Assembly: GCA_030539395.1 (NCBI GenBank)
Contig: JAUNSC010000021.1
Location: 1-58,914 of the forward strand
Reading direction: 5' to 3'
Length of the DNA: 58,914 nucleotides
Source of the DNA: Eubacteriales bacterium
Lineage (GTDB): Bacteria > Bacillota > Clostridia > Lachnospirales > Lachnospiraceae
The notes beneath the pieces were generated by a model. The model made no database searches. It saw nothing but the letters and a program-made list of their open reading frames with translations, and had not been told where the DNA came from. The position numbers and the translations under genes are program-made. Each line of letters begins with the position of its first letter. The first letter of the stretch is position 1. Shown here one piece after another: positions 50,947 to 58,914 of the stretch.

Positions 50947-52254
50947 TCACCCCATACGAAGCAGTTTTCCCGGCTGCATTCGAAATACAGACACAAGCGG
51001 TGCCGCCATTGACACCAGCGTAAAGAAAATTCCGCATCCCATCAAAGCAGCTATGGTCTTTAAATTAAGGCCGAAAGCCACGGCTCCGGTAAACGGAATA
51101 TTACCCATCATTAATCTTCCAAGCGGCTCCGTAACCAGGTTTCCTAAAAGTACGCTAAACACCAGCCCTGTTCCTATTGGAATCAACAGCTCCGCCAGAA
51201 ACTGAGCAATCAGCGCTCTGCGTTTTTCTCCCATAGAAAGAAGAATACCAATCTCTCTGACACGTTCCAGCATGGACCAGGATACCAGCAGACTGATGAT
51301 CAGTCCTGTCATCAACAAAACGCATAAGGTCACGGCGTCCCCTGTCTTTGCCGCATTTTTCAGAGCAGAAGAAGTAGTCAGGTAATGTATGCTGTCGCCT
51401 GCAAAAATTACATCCTCTCCCGACTCTTTCGCAATCTTTTTTGCTTCTTCAATAAATGCTTCCATATCATCCGGGTCATTCAGCCCGTACCGGCTCTCCA
51501 TAATGCCCGGATACAACTGCAGCGCCACATCTATCGGAGCATAGATGAAATTTGCACAGCTTCCGCTGTCACTGTATCCATGCCACGTTTTTCCGTCATG
51601 GACTCCTGCAAGTTCCAGCTCTATTCTTACATCATGGTCAAAATAAGACTGAAAATCTGCCTTTTCTCCCAGACGTATCTGATTATCAGAGGAAACCTTT
51701 CTGGACATGACCATAATGTACTGGCCTGCATCCTCTTCTGTGATGCCTCTTCCCTCTATAATCCTGGTCTCTCCGTTTCGGAAATCCCAGTAATCTGCCA
51801 GATTGCTGACACCCATGATCTGTACCCATCCCTCCCAGTATTCTCCCCAGTCCGGATCCATGATGGGTTCTTTCCATGAATCAGTTGCCATATACGCTGC
51901 CGTACCGCTCAGTGCCAGTCCGCGTATGCGCCGGCTGTATACATTAATGGCTGTCATATGGGAGACGTCCTTCACCTGCGGCAAAGCGGCTATCTTTTCC
52001 GCCAGCTCCGGTGAAAAATAATTATCCGGATCAACACTGTACCAGTCTCCCTGGCTCACCATCATATTCACATAAGCCGGTATCTCCTGCCGGGCCTGAG
52101 TAAGTGCTGTCCCGGCAGTCTGCTTCATTGACCATGCCGGAAGCAGCAAGGTACCCGCAGAGGCAATTGCCAAAAACAATAACAGATTCTTTTTCCAGCG
52201 AAATCCAAGACTCGCCAGACTTCGGTTCCACCAATTCATAGCATCCTCCTTCAC
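50947..52254 (-). CDS. FtsX-type ABC transporter permease
   Basis: 435 residues. Helix 1 is near residues 17-36 (NLLLFLAIASAGTLLLPAWS), a large extracytoplasmic domain follows to about 300, and three helices end the protein with the LERVREIGILLSMGEKRRALI coupling segment. Overlaps the upstream permease gene by four bases (ATGA). The MGEKR motif is shared with the neighbouring permease, so the two may form a heterodimer. Confidence 0.88.
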   Translation of the reverse strand: MKEDAMNWWNRSLASLGFRWKKNLLLFLAIASAGTLLLPAWSMKQTAGTALTQARQEIPAYVNMMVSQGDWYSVDPDNYFSPELAEKIAALPQVKDVSHMTAINVYSRRIRGLALSGTAAYMATDSWKEPIMDPDWGEYWEGWVQIMGVSNLADYWDFRNGETRIIEGRGITEEDAGQYIMVMSRKVSSDNQIRLGEKADFQSYFDHDVRIELELAGVHDGKTWHGYSDSGSCANFIYAPIDVALQLYPGIMESRYGLNDPDDMEAFIEEAKKIAKESGEDVIFAGDSIHYLTTSSALKNAAKTGDAVTLCVLLMTGLIISLLVSWSMLERVREIGILLSMGEKRRALIAQFLAELLIPIGTGLVFSVLLGNLVTEPLGRLMMGNIPFTGAVAFGLNLKTIAALMGCGIFFTLVSMAAPLVSVFRMQPGKLLRMG

Positions 52255-53720
52255 CTTTCCCCCGACAGCAAAATCCTGGACGGTTTCTCTTTCAGTACAA
52301 TCTGCATTTGAATCACCAGCGACAATATCATGATCATCAATCCTGCACCGCCGTACAGGGCAATGTCTCCCGCACTTTCCGAAATATACAGCTTCTCAGG
52401 CGCCCGGTACACTGTAAAATGTTCCCCAAGAAAATCGTTTCTCAGTTCAAACGCTCCGCTGCTCTCATAGCGGTTCACCTGATCCCGCTGTCCTTCCAGC
52501 TGGGCATTTATCTGTGCTCCGGAAGATTGGTCCAGCACCCTGCTGCTGACTGGTTCCACAAGTGCCATGGCAGATAATATTCCAATGACAACCGCCAAAA
52601 TCAGCGGAACCAGTTCCTCAATTAAAATCTGCATGGCAATGCGTCCTTTTTTCTCTCCCATCGCAAACACAATCCCCATCTCCCGGCGTTTTCCCCTGAG
52701 TATCCAGGCACACACCAGCAAAAGAATCACGTAGATGCCTGCGGCAATCATCACCGCCATAATACCCGTCACCCGGCTGATTCCCTCAAAGGGGGCACTG
52801 ATCTGCGCATACCAGTCTTCATCCCAGTAATAATCATAGTAATACTGCTTTCCCGCTTCAATGAATGTCTCACCCAGTTCCTCAGCCATATCTTTTTTAT
52901 ACGCTTCAAGCTGGCTTATATCATCCAGATAAACAAAAATCTGCTCAATAGGATAAGCGCTGCGGTCCAGATTTGTCAGAAGTTCTTCCGGCAGGAAGGA
53001 ATAGTTTGCCGGATGCTGCCAGAGCTGGCGGGCACTTAGCTTTTCCTGCTCCTCATTAGCCGGATAAGTAAAGATGCCCTGCACCGTCACTTCTTCTTCA
53101 AACTGAAGGGCCGTTGCGGAGGAAGAGCTGATAATGGTAATCCTGTCTCCCACATCCAACCCATTCATTTCTGCCATTACATCCGAAACCAGTATCACGT
53201 GTTTGTCCTCATCATTTTTTCTGATGGGTCTTCCTTTTATCAGATGATATCCTCCTCCTGCAAAAAGCGCATGATCGCTGCTGTTTGTCACCCCAAAGAA
53301 AGAACTCTGGTCATAAATGCCCCCATAATAAATTCCGCCGGTATCCAGCGCTTCTATCTCATTTACATATTCCAGATATTCTTCTTCATCTATGTAATAT
53401 GGCCTGAGTCCTTTCCAGCTCCCCTGTCCAACTGTAGTCACTAAATTATAGTCTCTCACCAGCGGATGACCAATCAATACATCCTTTTCATTTGTATAGA
53501 ATTTCCCGATACTTCCGAAAAAAGATCCCTGCACTTTTTTCTGTACCACCACAGAACTGCCCACCGTTTTTTTCATCTGGCTTACCTGATGACGCGCTGC
53601 CATGCTGATGGTCAGCACAAGAAAAAGAAGCGCAAATAATATACCTGCCAGAATTGCAAGCAATAAATTTTTCTTTTTATAAAACAAAAGACTTATAACT
53701 GCTCTTTTTACTGCTCCCAT
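52251..53720 (-). CDS. FtsX-type ABC transporter permease
   Basis: 489 residues. Helix 1 spans about 16-38 (NLLLAILAGILFALLFLVLT). The extracytoplasmic domain (40-310) contains an acidic/Tyr-rich stretch YYYDYYWDEDWYA. Coupling segment LRGKRREMGIVFAMGEKKGRI is followed by two helices, then a second extracytoplasmic loop (420-450) and a last helix. It lies 37 bases after the anti-sigma gene. Partner of the permease downstream. Confidence 0.88.
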   Translation of the reverse strand: MGAVKRAVISLLFYKKKNLLLAILAGILFALLFLVLTISMAARHQVSQMKKTVGSSVVVQKKVQGSFFGSIGKFYTNEKDVLIGHPLVRDYNLVTTVGQGSWKGLRPYYIDEEEYLEYVNEIEALDTGGIYYGGIYDQSSFFGVTNSSDHALFAGGGYHLIKGRPIRKNDEDKHVILVSDVMAEMNGLDVGDRITIISSSSATALQFEEEVTVQGIFTYPANEEQEKLSARQLWQHPANYSFLPEELLTNLDRSAYPIEQIFVYLDDISQLEAYKKDMAEELGETFIEAGKQYYYDYYWDEDWYAQISAPFEGISRVTGIMAVMIAAGIYVILLLVCAWILRGKRREMGIVFAMGEKKGRIAMQILIEELVPLILAVVIGILSAMALVEPVSSRVLDQSSGAQINAQLEGQRDQVNRYESSGAFELRNDFLGEHFTVYRAPEKLYISESAGDIALYGGAGLMIMILSLVIQMQIVLKEKPSRILLSGER

Positions 53721-53757
53721 AGCTCATTCCCCTCTTTTTTTGTTCAATGACTCCGCT

Positions 53758-54699
53758 TTATTCCAGCGTCTCCAAAATCTCTTCCATCTCTTTGATGCTT
53801 CCGGCACCGGTAAGCTCATATTCTATTCCATCATGAAAGATCAGCGCCTGATAACTGTTGGCCGGCACCAGAAGATATAAAGGCGAATCCCATTCTTTGC
53901 TCTCATAATACTGTCCGTCTTCTGACTGATAGAAATAAAAGTAAAACTTATCTATATCGCTTCTGGTAAACCGGTTGGAAAAAATATATGTCTCTATACC
54001 GTTCTCTGTCACATATTTTTTTATAAAGTACTCTCCGGCATCAATCCTTCCCTCACTGTCATAGCTCTCTATGTTTCCTCCGCATACGGTTGTTCTTAAT
54101 GTAAGAAGATTTTTCTGACCTTCACCGGGAAGATATTTTGTCAGAAGGATAGCCGGCTTTTCCGCCAGTTCGTCACAAATAACAAGAGTCGTTTCCGTCT
54201 CTCTTTCTTCTCCCGGAAACAATTCCAGCATCGACAATTTCAATTCCTGCTGTGCCTGCCGGCGCGTTTCATAACGTTTTTGGAGATAGTGATATTCTCC
54301 CACTTCATCTTCGACACGCACACTGGTATGATTTTTTATCCAGACATGTTCTATCTGACACAGTATTTTCTCCATATCATCGGGAATCTGATATTGTCTG
54401 CTTTTAAAAATAGCTCTTCCTAAAATATTGAGTCCTCTCCACTCCCAGATATCATTTTCCGGCCTGTCTCCTACATATAATTTAATCCCCACCCAGGAGT
54501 TCTGGGCCATAGAATGAATTCGGTTCCAGTTGGTGCCTGCCAATATTACAACAAACCCGGCCGCCACTGCTGCAAACTTTTTTTGCAGAGCCCTGTATTT
54601 TTTCCTGCTCTTTTGATCCGTCACACGGCAGAATATTTCTTCCTTCTCCTTTTCCGGAACAGCAAGCATCTCTATGGATTTTTTCAGTTTATCCTTCAT
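53758..54699 (-). CDS. Membrane-anchored anti-sigma-like protein
   Basis: 313 residues from the ATG at 54697-54699, nine bases after AGGAGG in the end of the sigma gene; a GTG two codons upstream is too close to that site. Cytoplasmic N terminus of about 40 residues, one membrane helix (AAVAAGFVVILAG), then about 250 extracytoplasmic residues. Overlap with the ECF sigma gene by 11 bases is typical of sigma/anti-sigma pairs. I do not recognise a named domain; the sensing role is inferred from position and topology. Confidence 0.72.
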   Translation of the reverse strand: MKDKLKKSIEMLAVPEKEKEEIFCRVTDQKSRKKYRALQKKFAAVAAGFVVILAGTNWNRIHSMAQNSWVGIKLYVGDRPENDIWEWRGLNILGRAIFKSRQYQIPDDMEKILCQIEHVWIKNHTSVRVEDEVGEYHYLQKRYETRRQAQQELKLSMLELFPGEERETETTLVICDELAEKPAILLTKYLPGEGQKNLLTLRTTVCGGNIESYDSEGRIDAGEYFIKKYVTENGIETYIFSNRFTRSDIDKFYFYFYQSEDGQYYESKEWDSPLYLLVPANSYQALIFHDGIEYELTGAGSIKEMEEILETLE

Positions 54700-55207
54700 A
54701 AACACCAGCCTCCTTTAACTTTTTTCCCAGAAGTTCCTTTCCCTTCGCCAATCTGGAACGAAGGGTGGACGGATTGATTTTCATCCATCTGCCAAGTTCT
54801 TCAATCGTATATTCTTCATAATAGTGAAAATAAATAAGTACACGGTATTTTTCAGGGAGTTCCAGAAGCGCTGAAAGAAAAAGCTTCTTCTCCTCCCTCT
54901 CTCTGATTTCTTCCTCCGAGGTCTGATTCTTTAGAATCTCATCCAATTCACACATATCCGTACGCCTGCGTCTCCACCAGTGATGCAGCTCATTTCTGCA
55001 CAAATTACTGGCCACCACCCGCAGCCACGCGTCCAGGTGATGCTCATCGGTAAAATCTGTCATCCGCTTTTGCATCAGTTTCATAAAAGTCTCCTGAACC
55101 ATATCCAGAGCCTCTTCCCTGTTTTTCATATATATCAGACAAACCCGGTAAACGCTGTCAAAATTTCTATCGTAAATTTCCCGGATTTTCTCTTCTTCCC
55201 AAACCAT
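54689..55207 (-). CDS. ECF-type RNA polymerase sigma factor
   Basis: 172 residues. Region 2 is MVQETFMKLMQKRM-like (AYLDMVQETF type), with DAWLRVVASNLCRNELHHWWRRR, and region 4 is LLELPEKYRVLIYFHYYEEYTIEELGRWMKINPSTLRSRLAKGK, a helix-turn-helix for -35 recognition. First gene of the operon sigma, anti-sigma, permease, permease, ATPase. It probably activates its own operon and is held at the membrane by the anti-sigma product. Confidence 0.92.
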   Translation of the reverse strand: MVWEEEKIREIYDRNFDSVYRVCLIYMKNREEALDMVQETFMKLMQKRMTDFTDEHHLDAWLRVVASNLCRNELHHWWRRRRTDMCELDEILKNQTSEEEIREREEKKLFLSALLELPEKYRVLIYFHYYEEYTIEELGRWMKINPSTLRSRLAKGKELLGKKLKEAGVYEG

Positions 55208-55244
55208 CTCTTTATCCTCCGGATGCCATTTCCCGCCGGTACGC

Positions 55245-55256
55245 CAATGTACATTG
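55245..55256. promoter_or_regulatory. 12-bp palindrome before the ECF sigma gene
   Basis: CAATGTACATTG, a perfect palindrome, centred about 43 bases upstream of the sigma ATG. It may be a dimeric regulator site; nothing else supports it. Confidence 0.3.
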
Positions 55257-55330
55257 ACACTTCAGGGCATTGTGATGGAGTTGATACAATACAGATGCAA
55301 GACCATCTGCAGCGCAGCAGCCCCATCACG

Positions 55331-55368
55331 AAAAAAGCAGTAGACAGGAAATTGATTTCCTATCTACT
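55331..55368 (-). terminator. Terminator-like hairpin in the leader of the sigma operon
   Basis: A 14-bp stem (arms 55339-55352 and 55355-55368, one G-T type mismatch) followed on the minus strand by GCTTTTTT. It is 190 bases past the stop of the membrane-protein gene at 55560, so it either ends that transcript or acts as an attenuator in front of the sigma gene. Otherwise the 352-base gap 55208-55559 shows only AT-rich sequence without a gene. Confidence 0.75.
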
Positions 55369-55559
55369 ACTATAACAATTGATACCGGAAGTTTGTCCAA
55401 TTTTTTTATTGAATGCAGAGGATTTTCTCTAATCTATATATTTTTTGCTCACCTATTCACGCAGCCATATTCCCTCATTAATTAATTGGATGGACTCTAT
55501 TTTTTCAATTCTTCTATAATAGAAACATACTGTTTCCAAGTAAATTCATTCTCATGTTA

Positions 55560-56339
55560 TTATGCTTTTAATAACACTATTTGTATCCTTTCATCCCTTT
55601 CTTTTTTGATTATTTCTGATGCTTTACCTCTACTCATATTATTTATCGTAAATTCATCTATATGTTTAATCATATACTCTAAAATTGCTACCTCAACCTC
55701 AATATATTCGCTAGCTTTATTAACTGAATCTAACGGATAATTTTTCATTCCTTTCAAAAGCATATTATAAACTTCATAACTTCGTGTATTTCTCTTGCGT
55801 ATTCTTTTAAATAACAAATAATATATTCTTGATTTTTTGAATTTTGTAATCAATCCCAAATAGACCATATAAATTGCCAATATAAGCGTCTCAATCATTC
55901 CATAAATAAAACACATTTTGCATATATTTTGACTATAATTATTTGTAATAACACTTCCTATCGATAATAAGATATTTATAATCATTAGCAAAAGCATATA
56001 CAACATACAATCCAAAGCATTAAAATGTCTTAAGACTTTCCACTTAAATAATATACTTTGATATGTAACTCCGAACACTCTTTCTTTTCCATCTGGTAAA
56101 ATAAGCTGCATTATTGTTATTGACAGTAACGAGATAGATGTTTGTGTTGAAACCATATTTATTATAGATAATTGGCTTAATTTTTCTATTGGTATTTTTC
56201 CCAAGATAGTCAAACCTGAGATTATCCCCACTGCAATACACATTTGAATTACAAATAAAAATATATTTTTTACGCTAAATACTGGTTTCTTTTCTATTCT
56301 TCTTTCAATATCAATATCTTCTTGACTCTTTACAAACAT
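55560..56339 (-). CDS. Multi-pass membrane protein of unknown function
   Basis: 259 residues, not recognised. Four likely helices: residues about 26-50, 60-82, 105-128 and 138-162. A hydrophilic, basic-acidic C-terminal part of about 95 residues (RSYEVYNMLLKGMKNYPLD, then SRGKASEIIKKERDERI) is probably cytoplasmic. It is AT-rich with Ile/Lys/Asn-rich codon use unlike its neighbours, a sign of transfer. It lies 51 bases after a similar-style gene and forms a two-gene unit with it. Confidence 0.75.
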   Translation of the reverse strand: MFVKSQEDIDIERRIEKKPVFSVKNIFLFVIQMCIAVGIISGLTILGKIPIEKLSQLSIINMVSTQTSISLLSITIMQLILPDGKERVFGVTYQSILFKWKVLRHFNALDCMLYMLLLMIINILLSIGSVITNNYSQNICKMCFIYGMIETLILAIYMVYLGLITKFKKSRIYYLLFKRIRKRNTRSYEVYNMLLKGMKNYPLDSVNKASEYIEVEVAILEYMIKHIDEFTINNMSRGKASEIIKKERDERIQIVLLKA

Positions 56340-56390
56340 ATTTCTCCTTTTATATTCTACAAGTAAATTGATTTATCTCACACATTGTAT

Positions 56391-57251
56391 CTATAGCCAT
56401 CTTTCCACATCCTCTGAAATCTCTTTAAAAAGTGCATTATCCGCATCTATATCACTTTTTCCATTTGGCCAGCATTTACCAATTTTCTGTTGCTCTTCTT
56501 TTTTCTTAATCAACAAAAACTTTATAATAAGATCTTTGTAACTCTCCCCTTTAGAATAATGAACAAAAAACCACAGTAAAAAAAGAGTTATGGCCGAACC
56601 TGCTATTATGTACACTAATATTGGCACTCCACTAATACGAATCTTCCAAAAAACAAGACTATTGTCTAATTTCTTTTTATTAGCCACATATTGACATATC
56701 TGTAAAACATAGAAAATCATAATAACACTTGCGCAGGCATAATAAGAGCCCAACTGTGAGCCAACACTAAAAAATGTACTTTTACTACGGCTATCTCTAA
56801 TTCTTTTTTTTACCTTTTTCAGCATACTATTTCTTGATTCCCAGTGAATTGGACAATCATCGTAACTCTCATGAAATACAACAAGATACGCCGAGGCCTT
56901 CCTGACACCAAGCCAATAATTTGTTGCACACATATATGATGGTAAGATAAATAAAAGCGGAAGAAGTTTACTTAAAAAATGCACATTTGCAGAAAGTGTA
57001 AATACAAAAGTTGTTCCAACTGCTATATACATCATATTTCTTACATCCTGCATCTTATCCATATAATTAACAAGTTCCTCGCGCATCATATTATATTCTT
57101 TAATCCAATCTGGCTTATATTTTTCATTAACCTGATCAAAATCTGAAAATTCTGCAGTCATATCTTTCCGAATGCCAGATGAATCCATATCATCTTTCTT
57201 TAATTGTACAGCACTTTGTTTCCCTCCTAATTTGTTCTTATTTCTTCCCAT
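56391..57251 (-). CDS. Multi-pass membrane protein of unknown function
   Basis: 286 residues, not recognised. A hydrophilic N terminus of about 70 residues with a coiled-coil-prone stretch (MMREELVNYMDKMQDVRNM) is followed by two helices (72-111). A basic cytoplasmic loop (KKVKKRIRDSRSKST, about 140-160) precedes two more helices (170-195, 205-232) and a charged tail. The layout of paired helices around a soluble segment recalls membrane effectors of defence systems, but no motif supports that. AT-rich like its partner downstream. Confidence 0.75.
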   Translation of the reverse strand: MGRNKNKLGGKQSAVQLKKDDMDSSGIRKDMTAEFSDFDQVNEKYKPDWIKEYNMMREELVNYMDKMQDVRNMMYIAVGTTFVFTLSANVHFLSKLLPLLFILPSYMCATNYWLGVRKASAYLVVFHESYDDCPIHWESRNSMLKKVKKRIRDSRSKSTFFSVGSQLGSYYACASVIMIFYVLQICQYVANKKKLDNSLVFWKIRISGVPILVYIIAGSAITLFLLWFFVHYSKGESYKDLIIKFLLIKKKEEQQKIGKCWPNGKSDIDADNALFKEISEDVERWL

Positions 57252-57648
57252 TTTTCGCCTTCTTTCTCGCTTTAATATATTTAAACCTCGTTCCTTAAAA
57301 TTAGTACCCCATTATTTAATATATATTAATTTATTTAAATAATATCTCTATTTTAAAAATAAATCTACTATTTATTTAATATTTTATATATTTTCATAAT
57401 GATTCACGCACACCAATCGAATACCATTTGCATACAATCACTCGCTGCCCTATACTCTATTTTAAGCTGTATTTTTTCACCCACTTTCTTACAAAAATCG
57501 TAAAAAATAAAGCATACCAGATAAATCTCTACCTAATATGCCTTTAAACATTCAATAAAACAGCTTTATACATTCTGTCTGTGTACCTGCAATGCGCCAA
57601 ATAGAAACTATTTCTCGCAACTATGCAACACGAAATGCAACACACAGT
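57252..57648. other. AT-rich non-coding gap between the island and the tRNA
   Basis: No gene is seen. The sequence is very AT-rich to about 57400. Near its right end the decamer-like ATGCAACAC occurs twice (about 57623-57631 and 57634-57642 region), just before the tRNA terminator. Such short repeats could mark an old integration junction at the tRNA 3' side; that is inference. Confidence 0.4.
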
Positions 57649-57678
57649 AAAAAAGAGCCTTATTTTAAAGGCTCTTTT
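57649..57678 (-). terminator. Terminator of the tRNA-Thr gene
   Basis: Perfect 10-bp stem (AAAAGAGCCT 57651-57660 with AGGCTCTTTT 57669-57678) and a T-run of six on the minus strand. It starts three bases past the tRNA 3' end. Confidence 0.85.
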
Positions 57679-57680
57679 CA

Positions 57681-57753
57681 AGCTGCTGACGGGACTCGGA
57701 CCCGTGACCTCCTCACTACCAATGAGGTGCGCTACCACCTGTGCCACATCAGC
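57681..57753 (-). tRNA. tRNA-Thr (anticodon GGT)
   Basis: 73 bases by hand folding, no encoded CCA. Acceptor arms GCTGATG and CAGCAGC (one A-G mismatch), D arm GCAC...GCGC (one A-C mismatch), anticodon stem CCTCA/TGAGG with loop TTGGTAG giving GGT, and T arm ACGGG/CCCGT. The T-loop is TCCGAGT, where TTCGANT is expected, so the conserved position 55 is C. A near-consensus promoter and a terminator flank it, arguing that it is expressed. tRNAscan would score the mismatches. Confidence 0.8.
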
Positions 57754-57793
57754 ATCTTGTGTTTTTTGCTTGTTCTATCCTCAAGCCTTAGTT

Positions 57794-57822
57794 ATATTAT
57801 CACGAGTTATCTCTTTTGTCAA
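57794..57822 (-). promoter_or_regulatory. Promoter of the tRNA-Thr gene
   Basis: Minus-strand TTGACA at 57817-57822 and TAATAT at 57794-57799 with 17 bases between, about 40 bases upstream of the mature tRNA 5' end. Confidence 0.85.
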
Positions 57823-57926
57823 CAATATTTTTAAAAATTTTTTCAAGGCTCAGAAAACGGTCAGAAAACCGGTAACACCGCCATATTCCCCTACATAATG
57901 TAAAGTAAAAAACATGAGGTATCTTT

Positions 57927-58793
57927 ATGGCTATTTCTGATTTTGACCAGCAGATGATGAATCCTGAAAACAATACCCCTTCTGCCGCCGCAGATTCCAT
58001 GTCCTCTGCTCATTTATCCGATGCTGATTATGAGCAGGAGTCTCCTGCTGCCCTGGAACGCAGCTTTCCGGCCTTTCCAGACAGCGGGGAATTCTCTTTT
58101 CCAACGGCTCCGGCCTTTCCTTCCTGTCTAAACTGTCCTGTAACTGCCGGCTATGGGCAGGTAAGATTTTTAAATGCCGCTTCCAATCGGCTTACTGTCA
58201 ATATTTCCGTTGACAATATAACTTATGCTGCGAACTCCCGTTTTGGTACAATCACCAGTTATGACCGCATTCCGGACGGTTTCCATACCATAACCGTAAG
58301 AAGCGCCTCCGGCCCCCGCAGCATCCTGGCTCAGCAGACCATTCCTTTTTCAGCCGGCGAGAAATATACCGTGGTTCTTGTGGACTCCGCTCAGGGCGGT
58401 TTAAATCTGATTCAGGTGGCCGACACAGGCTGCAGCAACATCGGATACAACACAGGCTGCTACCGTGCTGCGAATATGGCATACAGCGGATCCAATTTCG
58501 ATATTATGCTCTACAGCCATGACGCCCTGTTCCGAAACGTAGGATTTAGGGAAGTTACCGCCTATAAGCAGGCCATGGCAGGCTCCTACCAGTTCTATGT
58601 CACCAACTCCAGCCAGTTTACAGTCATCCGGGAACTTCCGGTACTGGTTATCGGCGCCCTAATCAATGGAACCGCCTCAAACAAACCACTGGTATCCTAT
58701 CAGTTGGATATCTCTGCCGGGGCCAGATATACCTCCTACTTAATCGGAAATCCCTGGGATATGAATTTCCGGATTCTTACTGTAGAAGACTGA
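57927..58793 (+). CDS. DUF4397 domain-containing protein
   Basis: 288 residues with a GAGG ribosome binding site seven bases before the ATG. Residues 1-70 are polar, Ser/Pro/Ala-rich and probably disordered. Two DUF4397-like beta domains (PF14344) follow: one from GYGQVRFLNAASNRLTVNIS with YDRIPDGFHTITVRSA, and a second from AANMAYSGSNFDIMLYSHD. There is no signal peptide, LPXTG or clear export signal. The family is common in Firmicutes with unknown function. Two Cys pairs (SCLNC, and GCSN..GC) may bind metal or form disulfides. Confidence 0.85.
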   Translation: MAISDFDQQMMNPENNTPSAAADSMSSAHLSDADYEQESPAALERSFPAFPDSGEFSFPTAPAFPSCLNCPVTAGYGQVRFLNAASNRLTVNISVDNITYAANSRFGTITSYDRIPDGFHTITVRSASGPRSILAQQTIPFSAGEKYTVVLVDSAQGGLNLIQVADTGCSNIGYNTGCYRAANMAYSGSNFDIMLYSHDALFRNVGFREVTAYKQAMAGSYQFYVTNSSQFTVIRELPVLVIGALINGTASNKPLVSYQLDISAGARYTSYLIGNPWDMNFRILTVED

Positions 58794-58812
58794 CAGAGGC
58801 AGCATCTTAAGT

Positions 58813-58914
58813 TTACTGCATCTGGTCAAAACAGTCTCTCAGTATCCGGCAGGAGTTTCCCATCTGCTCCAGCTCTTCCTCGGTCAAAGAAAGCTGCAGC
58901 ACTCTCTGAACACC
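58813..58914 (-). CDS. L-lactate dehydrogenase, C-terminal end (truncated by window edge)
   Basis: The last 33 codons of a leftward gene, GVQRVLQLSLTEEELEQMG... ending FDQMQ. The form G(V/I)xxVL.(L/I).L(T/S)xEE(E)xxxxxS...L(K/R) is the usual end of L-lactate (or malate) dehydrogenases. Only this fragment is visible, so the call rests on a short match; convergent with the DUF4397 gene. Confidence 0.5.
   Translation of the reverse strand, partial: GVQRVLQLSLTEEELEQMGNSCRILRDCFDQMQ

Noticed and set aside
57592-57834. An 80-codon plus-strand open frame running through the tRNA gene (translated GTRTRDLL pattern)
   Set aside because: The recognisable part is simply the complement of a tRNA-Thr; such spurious frames are well known.
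1-58914. CRISPR arrays, rRNA genes, insertion sequences with transposase, and phage structural genes
   Set aside because: None was seen; no spaced direct-repeat array, no transposase or integrase motif in any frame judged to be coding.

Overview
The window looks like a chromosomal piece of a low-to-mid GC, Gram-positive, anaerobic Firmicute, most probably a Lachnospiraceae member (Blautia/Clostridium cluster XIVa type). The evidence is AGGAGG-type ribosome binding sites, consensus TTGACA/TATAAT promoters, the rpmG-secE-nusG-rplK order, many 4Fe-4S/anaerobe-type proteins, DUF3793/flavodoxin, LarE and a CLI_3235/CcpM-type peptide cluster. This assignment is inference; no 16S gene or other species marker is present.

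Layout. 1-1.2 kb: end of a ribosomal/transcription operon read leftward (rpmG, secE, nusG, start of rplK). 1.3-6.0 kb: leftward housekeeping operon (GNAT acetyltransferase, prolyl-tRNA editing-type protein, TraX-like membrane protein, NUDIX hydrolase, RluA pseudouridine synthase, duplicated CmpB-type membrane protein). 6.1-12.3 kb: glutamate synthase gltB-gltD with a clear promoter and upstream direct repeats. 12.4-15.1 kb: Maf, a 60-residue unknown peptide, flavodoxin plus DUF3793 behind two GTTAGTT-type palindromes, and a second NUDIX protein. 15.2-25.3 kb: the most interesting accessory block, a leftward gene set for a ribosomally made Cys-rich peptide: an FtsX-type ABC exporter (permease, ATPase, permease), a radical SAM/SPASM maturase (CcpM-like), a TIGR04066-like protein, a small acyl-carrier-related protein, the 60-residue precursor with a CxCxC(x4)CxC core, an ABC exporter of the permease-ATPase fusion type, and a cytoplasmic subtilase. 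A 98-bp repeat with imperfect inverted ends sits inside the exporter module and supplies the stop codon of one permease.

25.6-31.2 kb: an ABC-class ATPase, then a divergent GPH sugar symporter / GH2 glycosidase pair sharing an operator-like inverted repeat. 31.2-39.3 kb: an RND-type exporter with a ~460-residue coiled-coil/Pro-rich insertion, an AEC transporter, and a DinG-like helicase carrying an N-terminal nuclease. 39.4-45.9 kb: truA, DUF2284, DUF554, a glucose-family PTS EIICB permease, an HPr-like protein lacking the phosphorylatable His, a PAP2 phosphatase and glyA. 45.9-50.1 kb: DUF362 ferredoxin protein, UPF0303 protein, second RluA protein, tcdA and larE. 50.2-55.2 kb: an ECF sigma factor / membrane anti-sigma / two FtsX permeases / ATPase cassette. 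55.3-57.6 kb: an AT-rich island with two unrecognised multi-pass membrane proteins, lying on the 3' side of a solitary tRNA-Thr(GGT). 57.9-58.9 kb: a DUF4397 protein and the C-terminal end of a probable L-lactate dehydrogenase.

Functional picture: central nitrogen assimilation and one-carbon metabolism (gltBD, glyA), RNA modification (truA, two RluA, tcdA), sugar uptake (PTS, GPH/GH2), and two separate envelope-directed modules. The first is the peptide cluster with its FtsX ABC exporter; the second is the sigma-controlled FtsX ABC cassette. Both are best read as peptide production, export, immunity or stress sensing, but no experiment can be inferred from the sequence. Family names are from recognition of motifs by eye; no database search was run.
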